Shown here: piece after piece, positions 14,299-21,704 of the stretch | Layout: each line of letters opens with the position of its first letter | How positions within the stretch are numbered: the first letter of the stretch is position 1 | Assembly: GCA_039916485.1 (NCBI GenBank) | Contig: JBDSLH010000037.1 | Coordinates: 1-34,027 of the forward strand | Length of the DNA: 34,027 nucleotides | From: JAPUDQ01 sp039916485 | GTDB lineage: Bacteria; Patescibacteriota; Saccharimonadia; Saccharimonadales; Saccharimonadaceae | Reading direction: 5' to 3' | Position numbers and translations under genes: made by a program | Notes under the pieces: model-generated | Databases searched by the model: none | What the model saw: only the letters and a program-made list of their open reading frames with translations | Told to the model about the DNA's origin: nothing

Positions 14299-15273
14299 AT
14301 GGCAAAGAAAGCCGAACTGCTTGAAAAAGCAAAAGAACTTAAACTAGAAGTCAGCGAAAAGAATACTATCGCTGAGATCGAAAAAGCAATCGCTGACGCC
14401 GAGCACCACGAAGTACGTGAAGCTACTGTCGCAAAAGCCGGTAAGCGATCAGAGAAAGCACTCAAAGAAGTCGAAGTAAAAGAAGAAAAAGAGTCTCGTA
14501 AAGAGGCTGGTGACACGACGCCGCAGACCGAAGAAGCCGAAAGTCACTCAAAAAAAGGTCCAGCTCCTAAGATTCGTCCTCACCACGAACGTAAAGGCAA
14601 AGCATATCGAGCTGCATTCGAAAAAATAGAAGTCGGTAAAATCTACAGCCTTAAAGACGCTGTTGCACTTGCTGCTGATACTAATCCAACCAAGTTTGAC
14701 GCTAGTGTAGAGCTACACGTCCTCCTTGGTGTTGATCCACGTCAAGCTGACCAAAACATCCGTACAACCGTTTCTTTGCCACACGGTACTGGTAAAAAGA
14801 TCCGTGTCGCGGCATTTGTAGCTAACGAAGATGCTGCAGCTGCTACCAAAGCCGGAGCGGATGTCGCAGGTGAAGACGCAATCAAAGCACTTCTTGACAA
14901 AGAAAAACTAGATTTCGACGTTCTCGTTGCGACTCCACAGATGATGCCGACACTTGGTAAATATGCTCGTCTCCTCGGACCACGCGGACTTATGCCAAAT
15001 CCAAAGAGCGGAACTGTCAGTACTAATCCTGCACAAGCTGTCAAAGAAGCAAAAGGCGGTAAAGTAGAATACCGTGTCGACAAACAAGCCATTGTGCACC
15101 TAGCATTTGGCAAAGTTAGCTTCGGTGGTGACAAACTGTACGAAAACGCACAAACGTTTTTTGCGAGTCTGCAAAGCGTCAAGCCGAGCTCACTCAAAAA
15201 TAGTTACATTCGATCTGTCAGCGTATCCACAACTATGGGACCTGGCATCAAAGTAGACAACGGCTCGCTCTAG
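14299..15273 (+). CDS. rplA: 50S ribosomal protein L1 with a long charged N-terminal extension
   Basis: 324 aa against about 230 in most bacteria. The canonical L1 fold begins at about residue 92-105 (KAYRAAFEKIEVGKIYSLKDA) and includes GVDPRQADQNIR, LGPRGLMPNPKSGTV and the C-terminal SSLKNSYIRSVSVSTTMGPG. Residues 1-35 (AELLEKAKELKLEVSEKNTI) look like a small SAP/HeH-type helix-extension-helix unit; residues 40-90 are Lys/Glu-rich and likely disordered. The SD AAAGGAG sits before ATG 14299, so the extension is probably translated. L1 forms the mobile L1 stalk at the E site and often represses its own operon. Confidence 0.95.
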   Translation: MAKKAELLEKAKELKLEVSEKNTIAEIEKAIADAEHHEVREATVAKAGKRSEKALKEVEVKEEKESRKEAGDTTPQTEEAESHSKKGPAPKIRPHHERKGKAYRAAFEKIEVGKIYSLKDAVALAADTNPTKFDASVELHVLLGVDPRQADQNIRTTVSLPHGTGKKIRVAAFVANEDAAAATKAGADVAGEDAIKALLDKEKLDFDVLVATPQMMPTLGKYARLLGPRGLMPNPKSGTVSTNPAQAVKEAKGGKVEYRVDKQAIVHLAFGKVSFGGDKLYENAQTFFASLQSVKPSSLKNSYIRSVSVSTTMGPGIKVDNGSL

Positions 15274-15290
15274 TAGCTACTCCTACAAAA

Positions 15291-15321
15291 AATTGCTCAC
15301 AGCAACGTGGGCAATTTTTTT
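15291..15321 (+). terminator. Rho-independent terminator after rplA
   Basis: ATTGCTCAC/GTGGGCAAT stem (one T-G pair), loop AGCAAC, seven T residues. Confidence 0.87.
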
Positions 15322-15359
15322 GATGTGAAAATCACTGTATACCCACAGTAGGTATTTGC

Positions 15360-15365
15360 TACAAT
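15360..15365 (+). promoter_or_regulatory. -10 element upstream of the dcd-tmk-thyA operon
   Basis: TACAAT, 11 nt before ATG 15377; no SD, so the leader is at most a few nt. Confidence 0.45.
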
Positions 15366-15376
15366 AAGAAGTAACT

Positions 15377-16057
15377 ATGGGAGTATACAGTAATACCGAG
15401 ATCGAGGAAGCGATTGCGAGTGGGCATATCGTATTCCATCCGTATCAACCGAGTCATATCAACGGCAGTAGTGTTGATGTCACTCTCGGCGAGTGGTTTT
15501 ATCGTACTGACAGACAAAGTGAAGCCAAGGTATATAATCCATTCGATAAGGCTGACGTCGATAGCTATTTTGGTAAACCACAGCAAGCAATCTTGCATAG
15601 TGAATGGTGTAAGCAAACCGGTGAAGCACTTCTCACAAATATTCCCGCTGATCATCCTATAATCGTCCTCGAGCCAGGTGAACGTATCCTTGCACATACC
15701 CATGAATTTATTGGCATCAAAGCGCCAGGTACGACGAGCATGCAGTCACGGAGCACCTGGGGCCGTAACGGTGTCGCATGTTGCTTTGACGCTGGCTGGG
15801 GCGACCCTGGCTATATAAACCGCTGGACGATGGAGATATATAACCTCAATCAGCGACATAGTGTCATCTTACCGGTGGGTGAGCGAATTGCACAGATTGT
15901 TTTCCAGCATACCGGAGAAGTATCAGGAGAGTATGCTAATCTCAGCGGGAAGTATCAAACTGATACAGATCTCAATGCACTCATCAAAAACTGGTCACCT
16001 GAGCAAATGCTACCTCGTGCTTATAAAGATACGCGTACCTTACCGGAAAAATTTTAA
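15377..16057 (+). CDS. dcd: dCTP deaminase family protein
   Basis: 226 aa of the trimeric dCTP deaminase/dUTPase superfamily. Seen: INGSSVDVTLGEWF (about 29-42), the SRSTWGRNGV helix carrying the S-R-S phosphate contacts (about 121-130), FDAGWGDPGY, and TMEIYN with E153 aligned to the catalytic Glu of E. coli Dcd (E138, LEFYN). GERIAQIVF and GKYQ near the end complete the fold. The catalytic Glu predicts deamination of dCTP to dUTP; whether it also hydrolyses dUTP to dUMP is not decidable here, and no separate dUTPase is in the window. First gene of a three-gene operon; its stop shares one base with the tmk start. Confidence 0.9.
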   Translation: MGVYSNTEIEEAIASGHIVFHPYQPSHINGSSVDVTLGEWFYRTDRQSEAKVYNPFDKADVDSYFGKPQQAILHSEWCKQTGEALLTNIPADHPIIVLEPGERILAHTHEFIGIKAPGTTSMQSRSTWGRNGVACCFDAGWGDPGYINRWTMEIYNLNQRHSVILPVGERIAQIVFQHTGEVSGEYANLSGKYQTDTDLNALIKNWSPEQMLPRAYKDTRTLPEKF

Positions 16058-16737
16058 TGGGTGTATTTATCGCAATAGAAGGTGGTGACGGTTCTGGAAA
16101 AGGAACTCAAACCGAACTTATCTGTGAACGACTGACGCGCGCCGGTGTCGACGTGCTCAAACTTAGCTTCCCAAGGTACGGAGAGGAGTCTGCAGAAATC
16201 GTTTCAAATTATCTGAACGGTAAATATAGTGATGGTAACAATCTCCACCCTGATATCGCGAGTTTACCATTTGCTATCGACCGCTATGCGGCAAAACAAC
16301 AAATACTTGATCATTTGGCTCGCAAAAATACTGTAGTTATCGCTGATAGGTATGTGGCGTCAAACCTTGCACACCAGGGCGCTAAACTGACTGACGTAAC
16401 TGAGCGACAAAAATTTTATAATCGCATATCAAATATTGAATTCGGAATTCTACAGCTCCCACAGCCTGATGTTAGTTTTGTGCTGCTTGTCCCGAGCTCC
16501 ATAGCGCAGCACAATGTTGATACTAAAGATACACGTAAATATACTGATAAAAAACGTGACATCCATGAGGCAGACGCTGACCATCTGGACCGAACAAAAA
16601 GCAATTATGAAGAATTAGCGAAACTGTTTCCTGAACAGTACACGACTATCAATTGCATGAGCGATCAGACCACTATGCGCAGTATCGAAGACATCAATGA
16701 AGACATCTGGGCACATGTTCAGGAGAGGATAGCATGA
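16057..16737 (+). CDS. tmk: Thymidylate kinase
   Basis: 226 aa. Phosphorylates dTMP to dTDP. Walker A GGDGSGKGTQ at residues 9-18, DRY motif ADRYVASNLAHQGAK (about 95-109), and a lid region DTKDTRKYTDKKRDIHEAD. The P-loop has no basic residue in the E. coli-type position, and the lid carries several Lys/Arg. The TAATG junction with dcd and the ATGA overlap with thyA show tight coupling. Confidence 0.93.
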   Translation: MGVFIAIEGGDGSGKGTQTELICERLTRAGVDVLKLSFPRYGEESAEIVSNYLNGKYSDGNNLHPDIASLPFAIDRYAAKQQILDHLARKNTVVIADRYVASNLAHQGAKLTDVTERQKFYNRISNIEFGILQLPQPDVSFVLLVPSSIAQHNVDTKDTRKYTDKKRDIHEADADHLDRTKSNYEELAKLFPEQYTTINCMSDQTTMRSIEDINEDIWAHVQERIA

Positions 16738-17660
16738 AACAATATCACGATTTATTACGAGACATTAAAGACAATGGCACGCACAAATCTGACCGGACAG
16801 GCACAGGTACAATAAGTGTCTTTGGTCGACAAATGAGATATGACCTCAATGACGGTTTTCCTCTTGTTACCACAAAGAAAGTTCCTATAAAAGCTATTAT
16901 CCACGAGCTTTTATGGTTCCTCAAGGGTGATAGTAACATAGAGTATCTCGTACAAAATGGCGTTCACATATGGGATGAATGGCCGTATAGAAACTATGTA
17001 CAGGTTTCAGAAAATCGTGTAGTTACGCCAGAAGAAACACACTCAGAAGAATGGCGAACTGGTATGAAATCGTTTACCGAGAAGATAGCTTCTGACCATG
17101 AATTTGCTGTCAAATGGGGTGAACTTGGCCCAGTATACGGCTATCAGTGGCGACATTGGCCTGATGGACTGGGCGGCGAGATTGATCAGATTACAGAAGT
17201 TGTTGATACGTTAAAAAACAATCCAGACTCTCGCCGGATCATAGTCAGTGCTTGGAATGTTGCTGACATCAAAGAAATGTCAAAAGCTGGACTTCCACCA
17301 TGTCACAGTCTGTTTCAGTTTTATGTTGTTGACGGAACGTTGAGTTGTCAACTCTACCAGCGCAGTGCAGACACATTCCTCGGCGTGCCTTTTAATATTG
17401 CGTCATATTCGCTACTAACCATGATGTTATCTCAAGTGACTGGCCTAAAACCGGGAGAATTTGTTCACACGCTCGGGGACACTCACCTATACAGTAATCA
17501 CATGGAACAAGTTGATTTACAACTCTCACGCACGCCCAAAGCATTACCAACAATGAAACTCAATCCCGAGATAATGAACATATTTGATTTCACGATCGAT
17601 GACTTCATACTAGAAGGTTACGACCCAGATCCTGGCATCAGAGCTCCAATCGCCGTCTAA
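16734..17660 (+). CDS. thyA: Thymidylate synthase (ThyA)
   Basis: 308 aa. Folate-dependent methylation of dUMP to dTMP. Nucleophile Cys190 in LPPCHSLFQFYV; also NPDSRRIIVSAWN (dUMP phosphate Arg pair), QRSADTFLGVPFNIASY and HTLGDTHLYSNH, ending RAPIAV. N-terminal GTHKSDRTGTGTISVFG is canonical. It ends exactly where the convergent folA ends, the two stop codons lying back to back, with no terminator between. The dihydrofolate it produces is the substrate of that neighbour. Confidence 0.97.
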   Translation: MKQYHDLLRDIKDNGTHKSDRTGTGTISVFGRQMRYDLNDGFPLVTTKKVPIKAIIHELLWFLKGDSNIEYLVQNGVHIWDEWPYRNYVQVSENRVVTPEETHSEEWRTGMKSFTEKIASDHEFAVKWGELGPVYGYQWRHWPDGLGGEIDQITEVVDTLKNNPDSRRIIVSAWNVADIKEMSKAGLPPCHSLFQFYVVDGTLSCQLYQRSADTFLGVPFNIASYSLLTMMLSQVTGLKPGEFVHTLGDTHLYSNHMEQVDLQLSRTPKALPTMKLNPEIMNIFDFTIDDFILEGYDPDPGIRAPIAV

Positions 17661-18143
17661 TTAACCTCGTCTTTCATACACAACAAAGTCGTAATCATAC
17701 TGATTCTTATCATCAGCCTTATGGGTCTCGCGTGAGACTTCGTGCCACGCATCATTAATCTCAGGGAAGTACGCGTCACCGTCTACAACTACATCTATTT
17801 CGGTGACATATAATTTGTCAGCAAAATCTATTGTTTGTCTATAAATTTCAGCCCCCCCAATAACGAATACATCTCCCAGCTGTTTAATACTCTCAATATC
17901 ATGAATGACTTCAACATCGGTATACGCAAAGGTGCGATCTCTGGTGATTACAATATTCTTGCGATCTGGGAGTGGTTTGTTAAGTCCTGCAATAATTGAA
18001 TCGAATGTTTTAGTGCCCATAACTACCGTTTGTCCACGTGTTATATCTCGGAAGTATTTTTGATCCGCAGGCAAATGCCATGGCAGGTCATTACGCGAGC
18101 CGATTACGTTGTTGAGAGATTTAGCGACGATAATGCTTATCAT
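17661..18143 (-). CDS. folA: Dihydrofolate reductase
   Basis: 160 aa. Reduces dihydrofolate with NADPH, recycling the cofactor consumed by thyA. N-terminal MISIIVAKSLNNVIG, then LPWHLPADQKYFRD with D27 in the catalytic position, VVMGTKTFDSI, and FVIGGAEIYRQ (NADPH site). No SD: TAACAT lies 7 nt upstream of the ATG and overlaps the stop region of the preceding gene, so it may be leaderless or read through from the 332-aa-frame gene 10 bp upstream. Confidence 0.96.
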   Translation of the reverse strand: MISIIVAKSLNNVIGSRNDLPWHLPADQKYFRDITRGQTVVMGTKTFDSIIAGLNKPLPDRKNIVITRDRTFAYTDVEVIHDIESIKQLGDVFVIGGAEIYRQTIDFADKLYVTEIDVVVDGDAYFPEINDAWHEVSRETHKADDKNQYDYDFVVYERRG

Positions 18144-18153
18144 ATACTATATG

Positions 18154-19059
18154 TTACTTTTTTTTGCGGAGAATGGCAAAGTACACAGACTCTGCCGGAA
18201 ATGTATCAACAGATAATTCACCAGCCCGATAATCCGCAATCGCTTGCTCAACAACACTTTGACCAAGAGCAGTGGCATTAATACCTTTGTGATCCTCTTC
18301 TCCAATAAAAGCATCGACCCTTTTCTTCGATTCCTTTTCGGCATGGTCACCGATAACGGCAAAATCAGCTCTTTTAACCAGTTCTAGCCTATGCCTAGCT
18401 CCAGATAATGAGGTCAGAGAAAGATCTGCAACCGGGCGCAGACGAGAGACAGTGATTGCAGGATAGTCAGATGCGATTTCGGGGTTATCGGTAATTTTCG
18501 CTTTATATCGAACCTCCGGTGGATTTAGTATTCTATGAATTTTTTCAAATGTTATTCCCATTTTTGCTATATCACGGTTTTGAGGAAGAGCCTCAATAGC
18601 TACTTTTAAGTCTGTGTCAATGTTCCAATCACCAAACTGAGTCACGTGACCATGCTCGGCGGATGCACCACGTGTTTCGTTGTACAGCTCATGAACATTG
18701 AGCTTATCCCCTGCAAGGAACACCGCCCGTGAAAAAATTGTCAATGCTTCAGCCGGAATATCATCCGGAATATAGGCTCGAGAATTGCTTCCTCCGTGGT
18801 GAATTAATGCTGTACCAAATCCGACATCTGCTAGTGCTCGAATGTATTTATAATAAAAACCACGACGCTGATTGGCTGCATTCTCTTGAGACGTAAGTAT
18901 CAACCGTGCAGCTGGCATACGTCTATCAGGACTCAGTTGCTCAATACTTGGTACGTCTTTGAACATTCTAGCTACGGATACTTCTGCTGTATCAGAACCG
19001 TCACCTATCCCGGCATTTGGTTCGTATTCAGTGTGACAGATTTGGGAAATTGAGTTCAT
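18154..19059 (-). CDS. Unknown soluble protein upstream of folA
   Basis: 301 aa from ATG 19059; the frame extends to 19152 but the extra 31 residues look non-coding and TAATAT lies 7 nt before the chosen ATG. No membrane helix. Recognisable but unassigned stretches are RMPAARLILTSQENAANQRRGFYYKYIRALADVGFG at the N-terminal third, FSRAVFLAGDKLNVHELYNE in the middle and SVYFAILRKKK at the end. I cannot place the family. It is transcribed toward folA with a 10-bp gap. The final Lys codons lie in a run of eight A, a site prone to slippage or sequencing error. Confidence 0.62.
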   Translation of the reverse strand: MNSISQICHTEYEPNAGIGDGSDTAEVSVARMFKDVPSIEQLSPDRRMPAARLILTSQENAANQRRGFYYKYIRALADVGFGTALIHHGGSNSRAYIPDDIPAEALTIFSRAVFLAGDKLNVHELYNETRGASAEHGHVTQFGDWNIDTDLKVAIEALPQNRDIAKMGITFEKIHRILNPPEVRYKAKITDNPEIASDYPAITVSRLRPVADLSLTSLSGARHRLELVKRADFAVIGDHAEKESKKRVDAFIGEEDHKGINATALGQSVVEQAIADYRAGELSVDTFPAESVYFAILRKKK

Positions 19060-19104
19060 CAAATATATATTATGACATAGGTAAGATAGATATACAAAGT
19101 ATAC

Positions 19105-19133
19105 TTGAGCAATGTAACACTTTATGCTACAAT
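19105..19133 (+). promoter_or_regulatory. Promoter of the rplJ-rplL operon
   Basis: -35 TTGAGC (19105-19110), 17-nt spacer, -10 TACAAT (19128-19133). Start site predicted near 19140, giving an mRNA leader of about 175 nt. Confidence 0.7.
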
Positions 19134-19139
19134 TATCTT

Positions 19140-19255
19140 TAATCGTTACCAAAGACAGTGGCGTCAGTCGATTGACTGATTAAGAAGGCTACCGAGGCAA
19201 CTATCCGTCTTTTGACTGATGACTTGCCTTGTCTGTATAGACAGGGTTTGTAACG
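19140..19255 (+). ncRNA. Ribosomal protein L10 leader (cis-regulatory RNA)
   Basis: The long leader before rplJ carries the L10-leader type elements ACCAAAGACAG (19148-19158) and GGCTACCGAGGC (19187-19198), with a TCAGTC/GACTGA hairpin between them. Downstream, CCTTGTCT/AGACAGGG (19227-19246) forms an 8-bp hairpin followed by TTT. AGACAG occurs in both the 5' element (19153-19158) and the 3' arm (19239-19244), so TGTCT could pair with either, which would suit a switch. L10(L12)4 binding to such leaders represses the operon in other bacteria. The match is by eye. Confidence 0.75.
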
Positions 19256-19316
19256 ACTAGTAACTTAACATTTCTGGTCTGACATTAACTTAACGTAACG
19301 TTTGAAGGAGCGATGA

Positions 19317-19841
19317 ATGGCAATTTCACGCGATAAAAAACAAGCGTTAGTAGCAGAATTTAGCGACGTTCTCGGCTCAGCAAAACTAACGGTAGCCGCT
19401 CAATATGACGGTACCTCAGTTGCTGAGTTGCAGAAACTGCGACGCCAAGCTCGTGAAGCTGGTGTGCATATCAAAGTTATCAAGAACCGTCTTGTACGTA
19501 CGGCGATGGAGCAAACTAAAGGTTTCGAAAAGACTGACACCAGTCTTTTGATCGGTCAGTTACTCTACGCATACAGCAATGACGACGAGGTAGCTCCAGC
19601 ACAGGTGCTCAACACCTTTGCAAAAACAGTTCCAACTATCCAACTGATAGCAGGCTATGACAACACTGGAACCTTTATGGGAACCGAAGACATCAAAGCA
19701 CTCGCTAACTTGCCAAGCAAGAATCAGCTGGTTGCTGAAGTTGTTGCACAACTACTTTCACCAGTACACGATGTTACTAATGCACTATCAGGTAACTTGC
19801 ATGCGCTTTTGGACGGAATTTCCGACAAAGCGACTGCTTAA
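19317..19841 (+). CDS. rplJ: 50S ribosomal protein L10
   Basis: 174 aa. Starts MAISRDKKQALVAEFSDVLGSAKLTVAAQYDG, with LRRQAREAGVHIKVIKNRLVRTA as the rRNA-binding core and a C-terminal helix (about 140-174) that would carry L12 dimers. SD AAGGAG lies just before the start; an ATG at 19313 is out of frame. Likely controlled by the L10 leader. Forms the ribosomal stalk with rplL. Confidence 0.96.
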   Translation: MAISRDKKQALVAEFSDVLGSAKLTVAAQYDGTSVAELQKLRRQAREAGVHIKVIKNRLVRTAMEQTKGFEKTDTSLLIGQLLYAYSNDDEVAPAQVLNTFAKTVPTIQLIAGYDNTGTFMGTEDIKALANLPSKNQLVAEVVAQLLSPVHDVTNALSGNLHALLDGISDKATA

Positions 19842-19864
19842 CTATTAGAATCAAGGAGTAAATT

Positions 19865-20245
19865 ATGGCAGATGTAAAAAAATTAGCTCTAGAGCTAACA
19901 AAATTGACCGTTCTTGAAGTTAACGAACTTAAGAACGTACTAAAAGATGAATACGGCATTGAACCTGCGGCAGCAGCTGTTGCAGTTGCTGGTCCAGCTG
20001 GCGGTGATGCTGGTGCAGATGCAGCAGAAGAAAAATCTGAGTTTACAGTTACGCTGAAAGACGGCGGTGCTCAGAAAGTTGCAGTTATCAAGGCGGTTAA
20101 AGACCTTACCGGTCTTGGCCTCGGTGAAGCAAAGGCACTTGTAGACAACGTCCCAAGCGCTATCAAAGAGAAAGTAAGTAAAGACGACGCAGAAGCTGCC
20201 AAGAAGACTCTTGAAGACGCTGGCGCATCTGTAGAACTTAGCTAA
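19865..20245 (+). CDS. rplL: 50S ribosomal protein L7/L12
   Basis: 126 aa. N-terminal dimerisation domain (KKLALELTKLTVLEVNELKN), Ala/Gly-rich hinge (about 38-58), and C-terminal factor-binding domain EFTVTLKDGGAQKVAVIKAVK...GLGLGEAKALVDNVP. SD AAGGAG upstream. The operon ends here rather than continuing into rpoB. Confidence 0.97.
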   Translation: MADVKKLALELTKLTVLEVNELKNVLKDEYGIEPAAAAVAVAGPAGGDAGADAAEEKSEFTVTLKDGGAQKVAVIKAVKDLTGLGLGEAKALVDNVPSAIKEKVSKDDAEAAKKTLEDAGASVELS

Positions 20246-20249
20246 TTTG

Positions 20250-20265
20250 TCCGCCAATTGGCGGA
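20250..20265. repeat. 16-bp perfect palindrome after rplL
   Basis: TCCGCCAATTGGCGGA, 4 nt after the rplL stop and 31 nt before the terminator stem. Not followed by T residues, so not itself a terminator. It could be an mRNA 3'-end structure or a protein site. Confidence 0.5.
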
Positions 20266-20296
20266 TCACATTCAGACCAGAGATATAAGTATAGAG

Positions 20297-20326
20297 CTCG
20301 CCCTAAAATACAGGGCGAGTTTTATT
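20297..20326 (+). terminator. Rho-independent terminator of rplJL
   Basis: CTCGCCCT/AGGGCGAG perfect 8-bp stem, loop AAAATAC, then TTTTATTTT. Confidence 0.9.
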
Positions 20327-20411
20327 TTGTCTACATCAAAATTCACAACAATCTAGCGCGCATATCTTATAGCTGTGTGGATAATCCACTTATTTAAGCA
20401 TTTGGAATATA

Positions 20412-20440
20412 TTGACAGGGTATAGGTGAAATGTTACGCT
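20412..20440 (+). promoter_or_regulatory. Promoter with consensus -35
   Basis: TTGACA (20412-20417), 17-nt spacer, TACGCT (20435-20440). Leader of about 37 nt to ATG 20484. Confidence 0.68.
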
Positions 20441-20483
20441 CAAGGTAACCACCATCAAATAAAACAGACAAGGAATGCGAGCA

Positions 20484-20990
20484 ATGTCTGATCTACCAGA
20501 AAAACAAGTCAAACGACTACGCTCTCTTATTCAAGAGGCAGAAACAAATTTAGCAGCAGCCAAAGAACTTCTCATCAGTATCACTGGTGATGATGATATG
20601 GTACATCATTCTTCTGAAGATGTAGCAGGTAAAGTAATCGAGGGTGTTTTCGACGGACAGGGCATGATTGGTCCTGATGGCAAAACATATCCAGTACCAG
20701 CCAACTACGCGAGTAAATCCAAGCTCATCGAAGGTGATATCCTTAAGCTCACCATTGCAGATGATGGCGGTTTTATCTACAAGCAAATAGGTCCTGTGGC
20801 ACGACGACAAATTATTGGTACACTTGTGCAGCATGATGGCGCCTACTTTGTCGAAGTGAGTGGTAAAGAATACCGCGTATTGCTTGCAAGCGTAACGTAC
20901 TTTAAAGCAAAGGTTGGCGACCAGGTTAGCATCGTTGTTCCCGAAGACAACCGTGATGCTGTCTGGGCAGCAGTTGAAGCCGGTCTCTAA
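20484..20990 (+). CDS. Conserved-looking CPR-type protein of unknown function
   Basis: 168 aa. N-terminal helix KQVKRLRSLIQEAETNLAAAKELL (about 7-30), an acidic linker, then a compact beta-rich domain (GKVIEGVFDGQGMIGPDGKTYPVP, DILKLTIADDGGFIYKQIGP, YRVLLASVTYFKAKVGDQVSIVVP) that looks like an OB/SH3-type barrel by strand spacing. ATG 20484 fits the AAGGA SD at 9 nt; ATG 20475 is too close. It has a strong promoter and its own terminator, so it is monocistronic and probably well expressed. Its position after rplL and its beta-barrel suggest nucleic-acid or ribosome association, as inference only. Confidence 0.68.
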   Translation: MSDLPEKQVKRLRSLIQEAETNLAAAKELLISITGDDDMVHHSSEDVAGKVIEGVFDGQGMIGPDGKTYPVPANYASKSKLIEGDILKLTIADDGGFIYKQIGPVARRQIIGTLVQHDGAYFVEVSGKEYRVLLASVTYFKAKVGDQVSIVVPEDNRDAVWAAVEAGL

Positions 20991-21010
20991 GATTCAAAAT
21001 AGTATAATAA

Positions 21011-21039
21011 CCGTCCGCTAGAACGCGGACGGTTTTGTT
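21011..21039 (+). terminator. Rho-independent terminator overlapping the tdk promoter
   Basis: CCGTCCGC/GCGGACGG perfect 8-bp stem, loop TAGAAC, tail TTTTGTT. Its end adjoins the TATAGT -10 of tdk. Confidence 0.88.
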
Positions 21040-21044
21040 ATAGT
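21039..21044 (+). promoter_or_regulatory. -10 element for leaderless tdk mRNA
   Basis: TATAGT, 6 nt before ATG 21051. AGAGG in the gap is too close to be an SD. Confidence 0.5.
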
Positions 21045-21050
21045 AGAGGT

Positions 21051-21635
21051 ATGTCAAAACTACACTTTAAATATGGTGCGATGAATAGCGGCAAAACCGA
21101 CACACTCATCAAAGCCGCCTATAACTACACTGAAAACGGACTCAGGCCAGTCGTTGTAAAAGCAAAGGTTGATACCAAAGGTGCTGCGGAGATTGTTGCA
21201 CGAGCTGGCATGTCTCGAACGGCTGACATTATTGCTGATAAAGATACTAATATTCGCTATGAAGTCGCACAACTCCATACACAAAGTCCCGTCAACTGTG
21301 TGTTTATCGACGAGACACAGTTTTTAAGTCCAGAACAGATCACTCAACTATATGATATAGCAAAGCATGACAATATTTCAGTTGTCGCATATGGGTTGCG
21401 GACGGATTTTATGACAAATATGTTCCCGGGAGCCAAGCGGTTGTTTGAGCTTGCTGACAATATCGAAAAGATTCCGACGATGTGCCGCTGTGGTTCACAA
21501 GCAGAGTTCAACTGCAGGATGGTTGATGGTGTGTTTGTGTTTGAGGGTGATCAAGTCGCGATCGATGGTGAACAAGAAGTAACCTACGTATCACTCTGCG
21601 CTAACTGTCGTTCTAAGGAAATGGGCGACGTCTAA
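21051..21635 (+). CDS. tdk: Thymidine kinase (type II)
   Basis: 194 aa. Salvages thymidine to dTMP. Walker A GAMNSGKT at residues 9-16, VFIDETQFL (Walker B with catalytic region), GLRTDF, and a zinc-binding lasso formed by MCRCG and SLCANCR, with four cysteines all present. Together with thyA this gives both salvage and de novo routes to dTMP. ATG 21051 follows a TATAGT -10 by 6 nt. Confidence 0.95.
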   Translation: MSKLHFKYGAMNSGKTDTLIKAAYNYTENGLRPVVVKAKVDTKGAAEIVARAGMSRTADIIADKDTNIRYEVAQLHTQSPVNCVFIDETQFLSPEQITQLYDIAKHDNISVVAYGLRTDFMTNMFPGAKRLFELADNIEKIPTMCRCGSQAEFNCRMVDGVFVFEGDQVAIDGEQEVTYVSLCANCRSKEMGDV

Positions 21636-21680
21636 GCGACTAGTTGTGATAACTACGCCAGATGACTCTCATTTCTGGCG

Positions 21681-21686
21681 TATAAT
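21681..21686 (+). promoter_or_regulatory. -10 element upstream of dnaX
   Basis: TATAAT, 18 nt before GTG 21705, with a purine-rich AAAAGGGGA acting as SD between. Confidence 0.5.
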
Positions 21687-21704
21687 AAATGAAAAGGGGA
21701 ATTG

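Noticed and set aside
15377..16057. Bifunctional dCTP deaminase/dUTPase suggested by Asp-Glu spacing in the active site
   Set aside because: The D143 to E153 spacing is the same in monofunctional E. coli Dcd, so it does not discriminate; left as an open point rather than a call.
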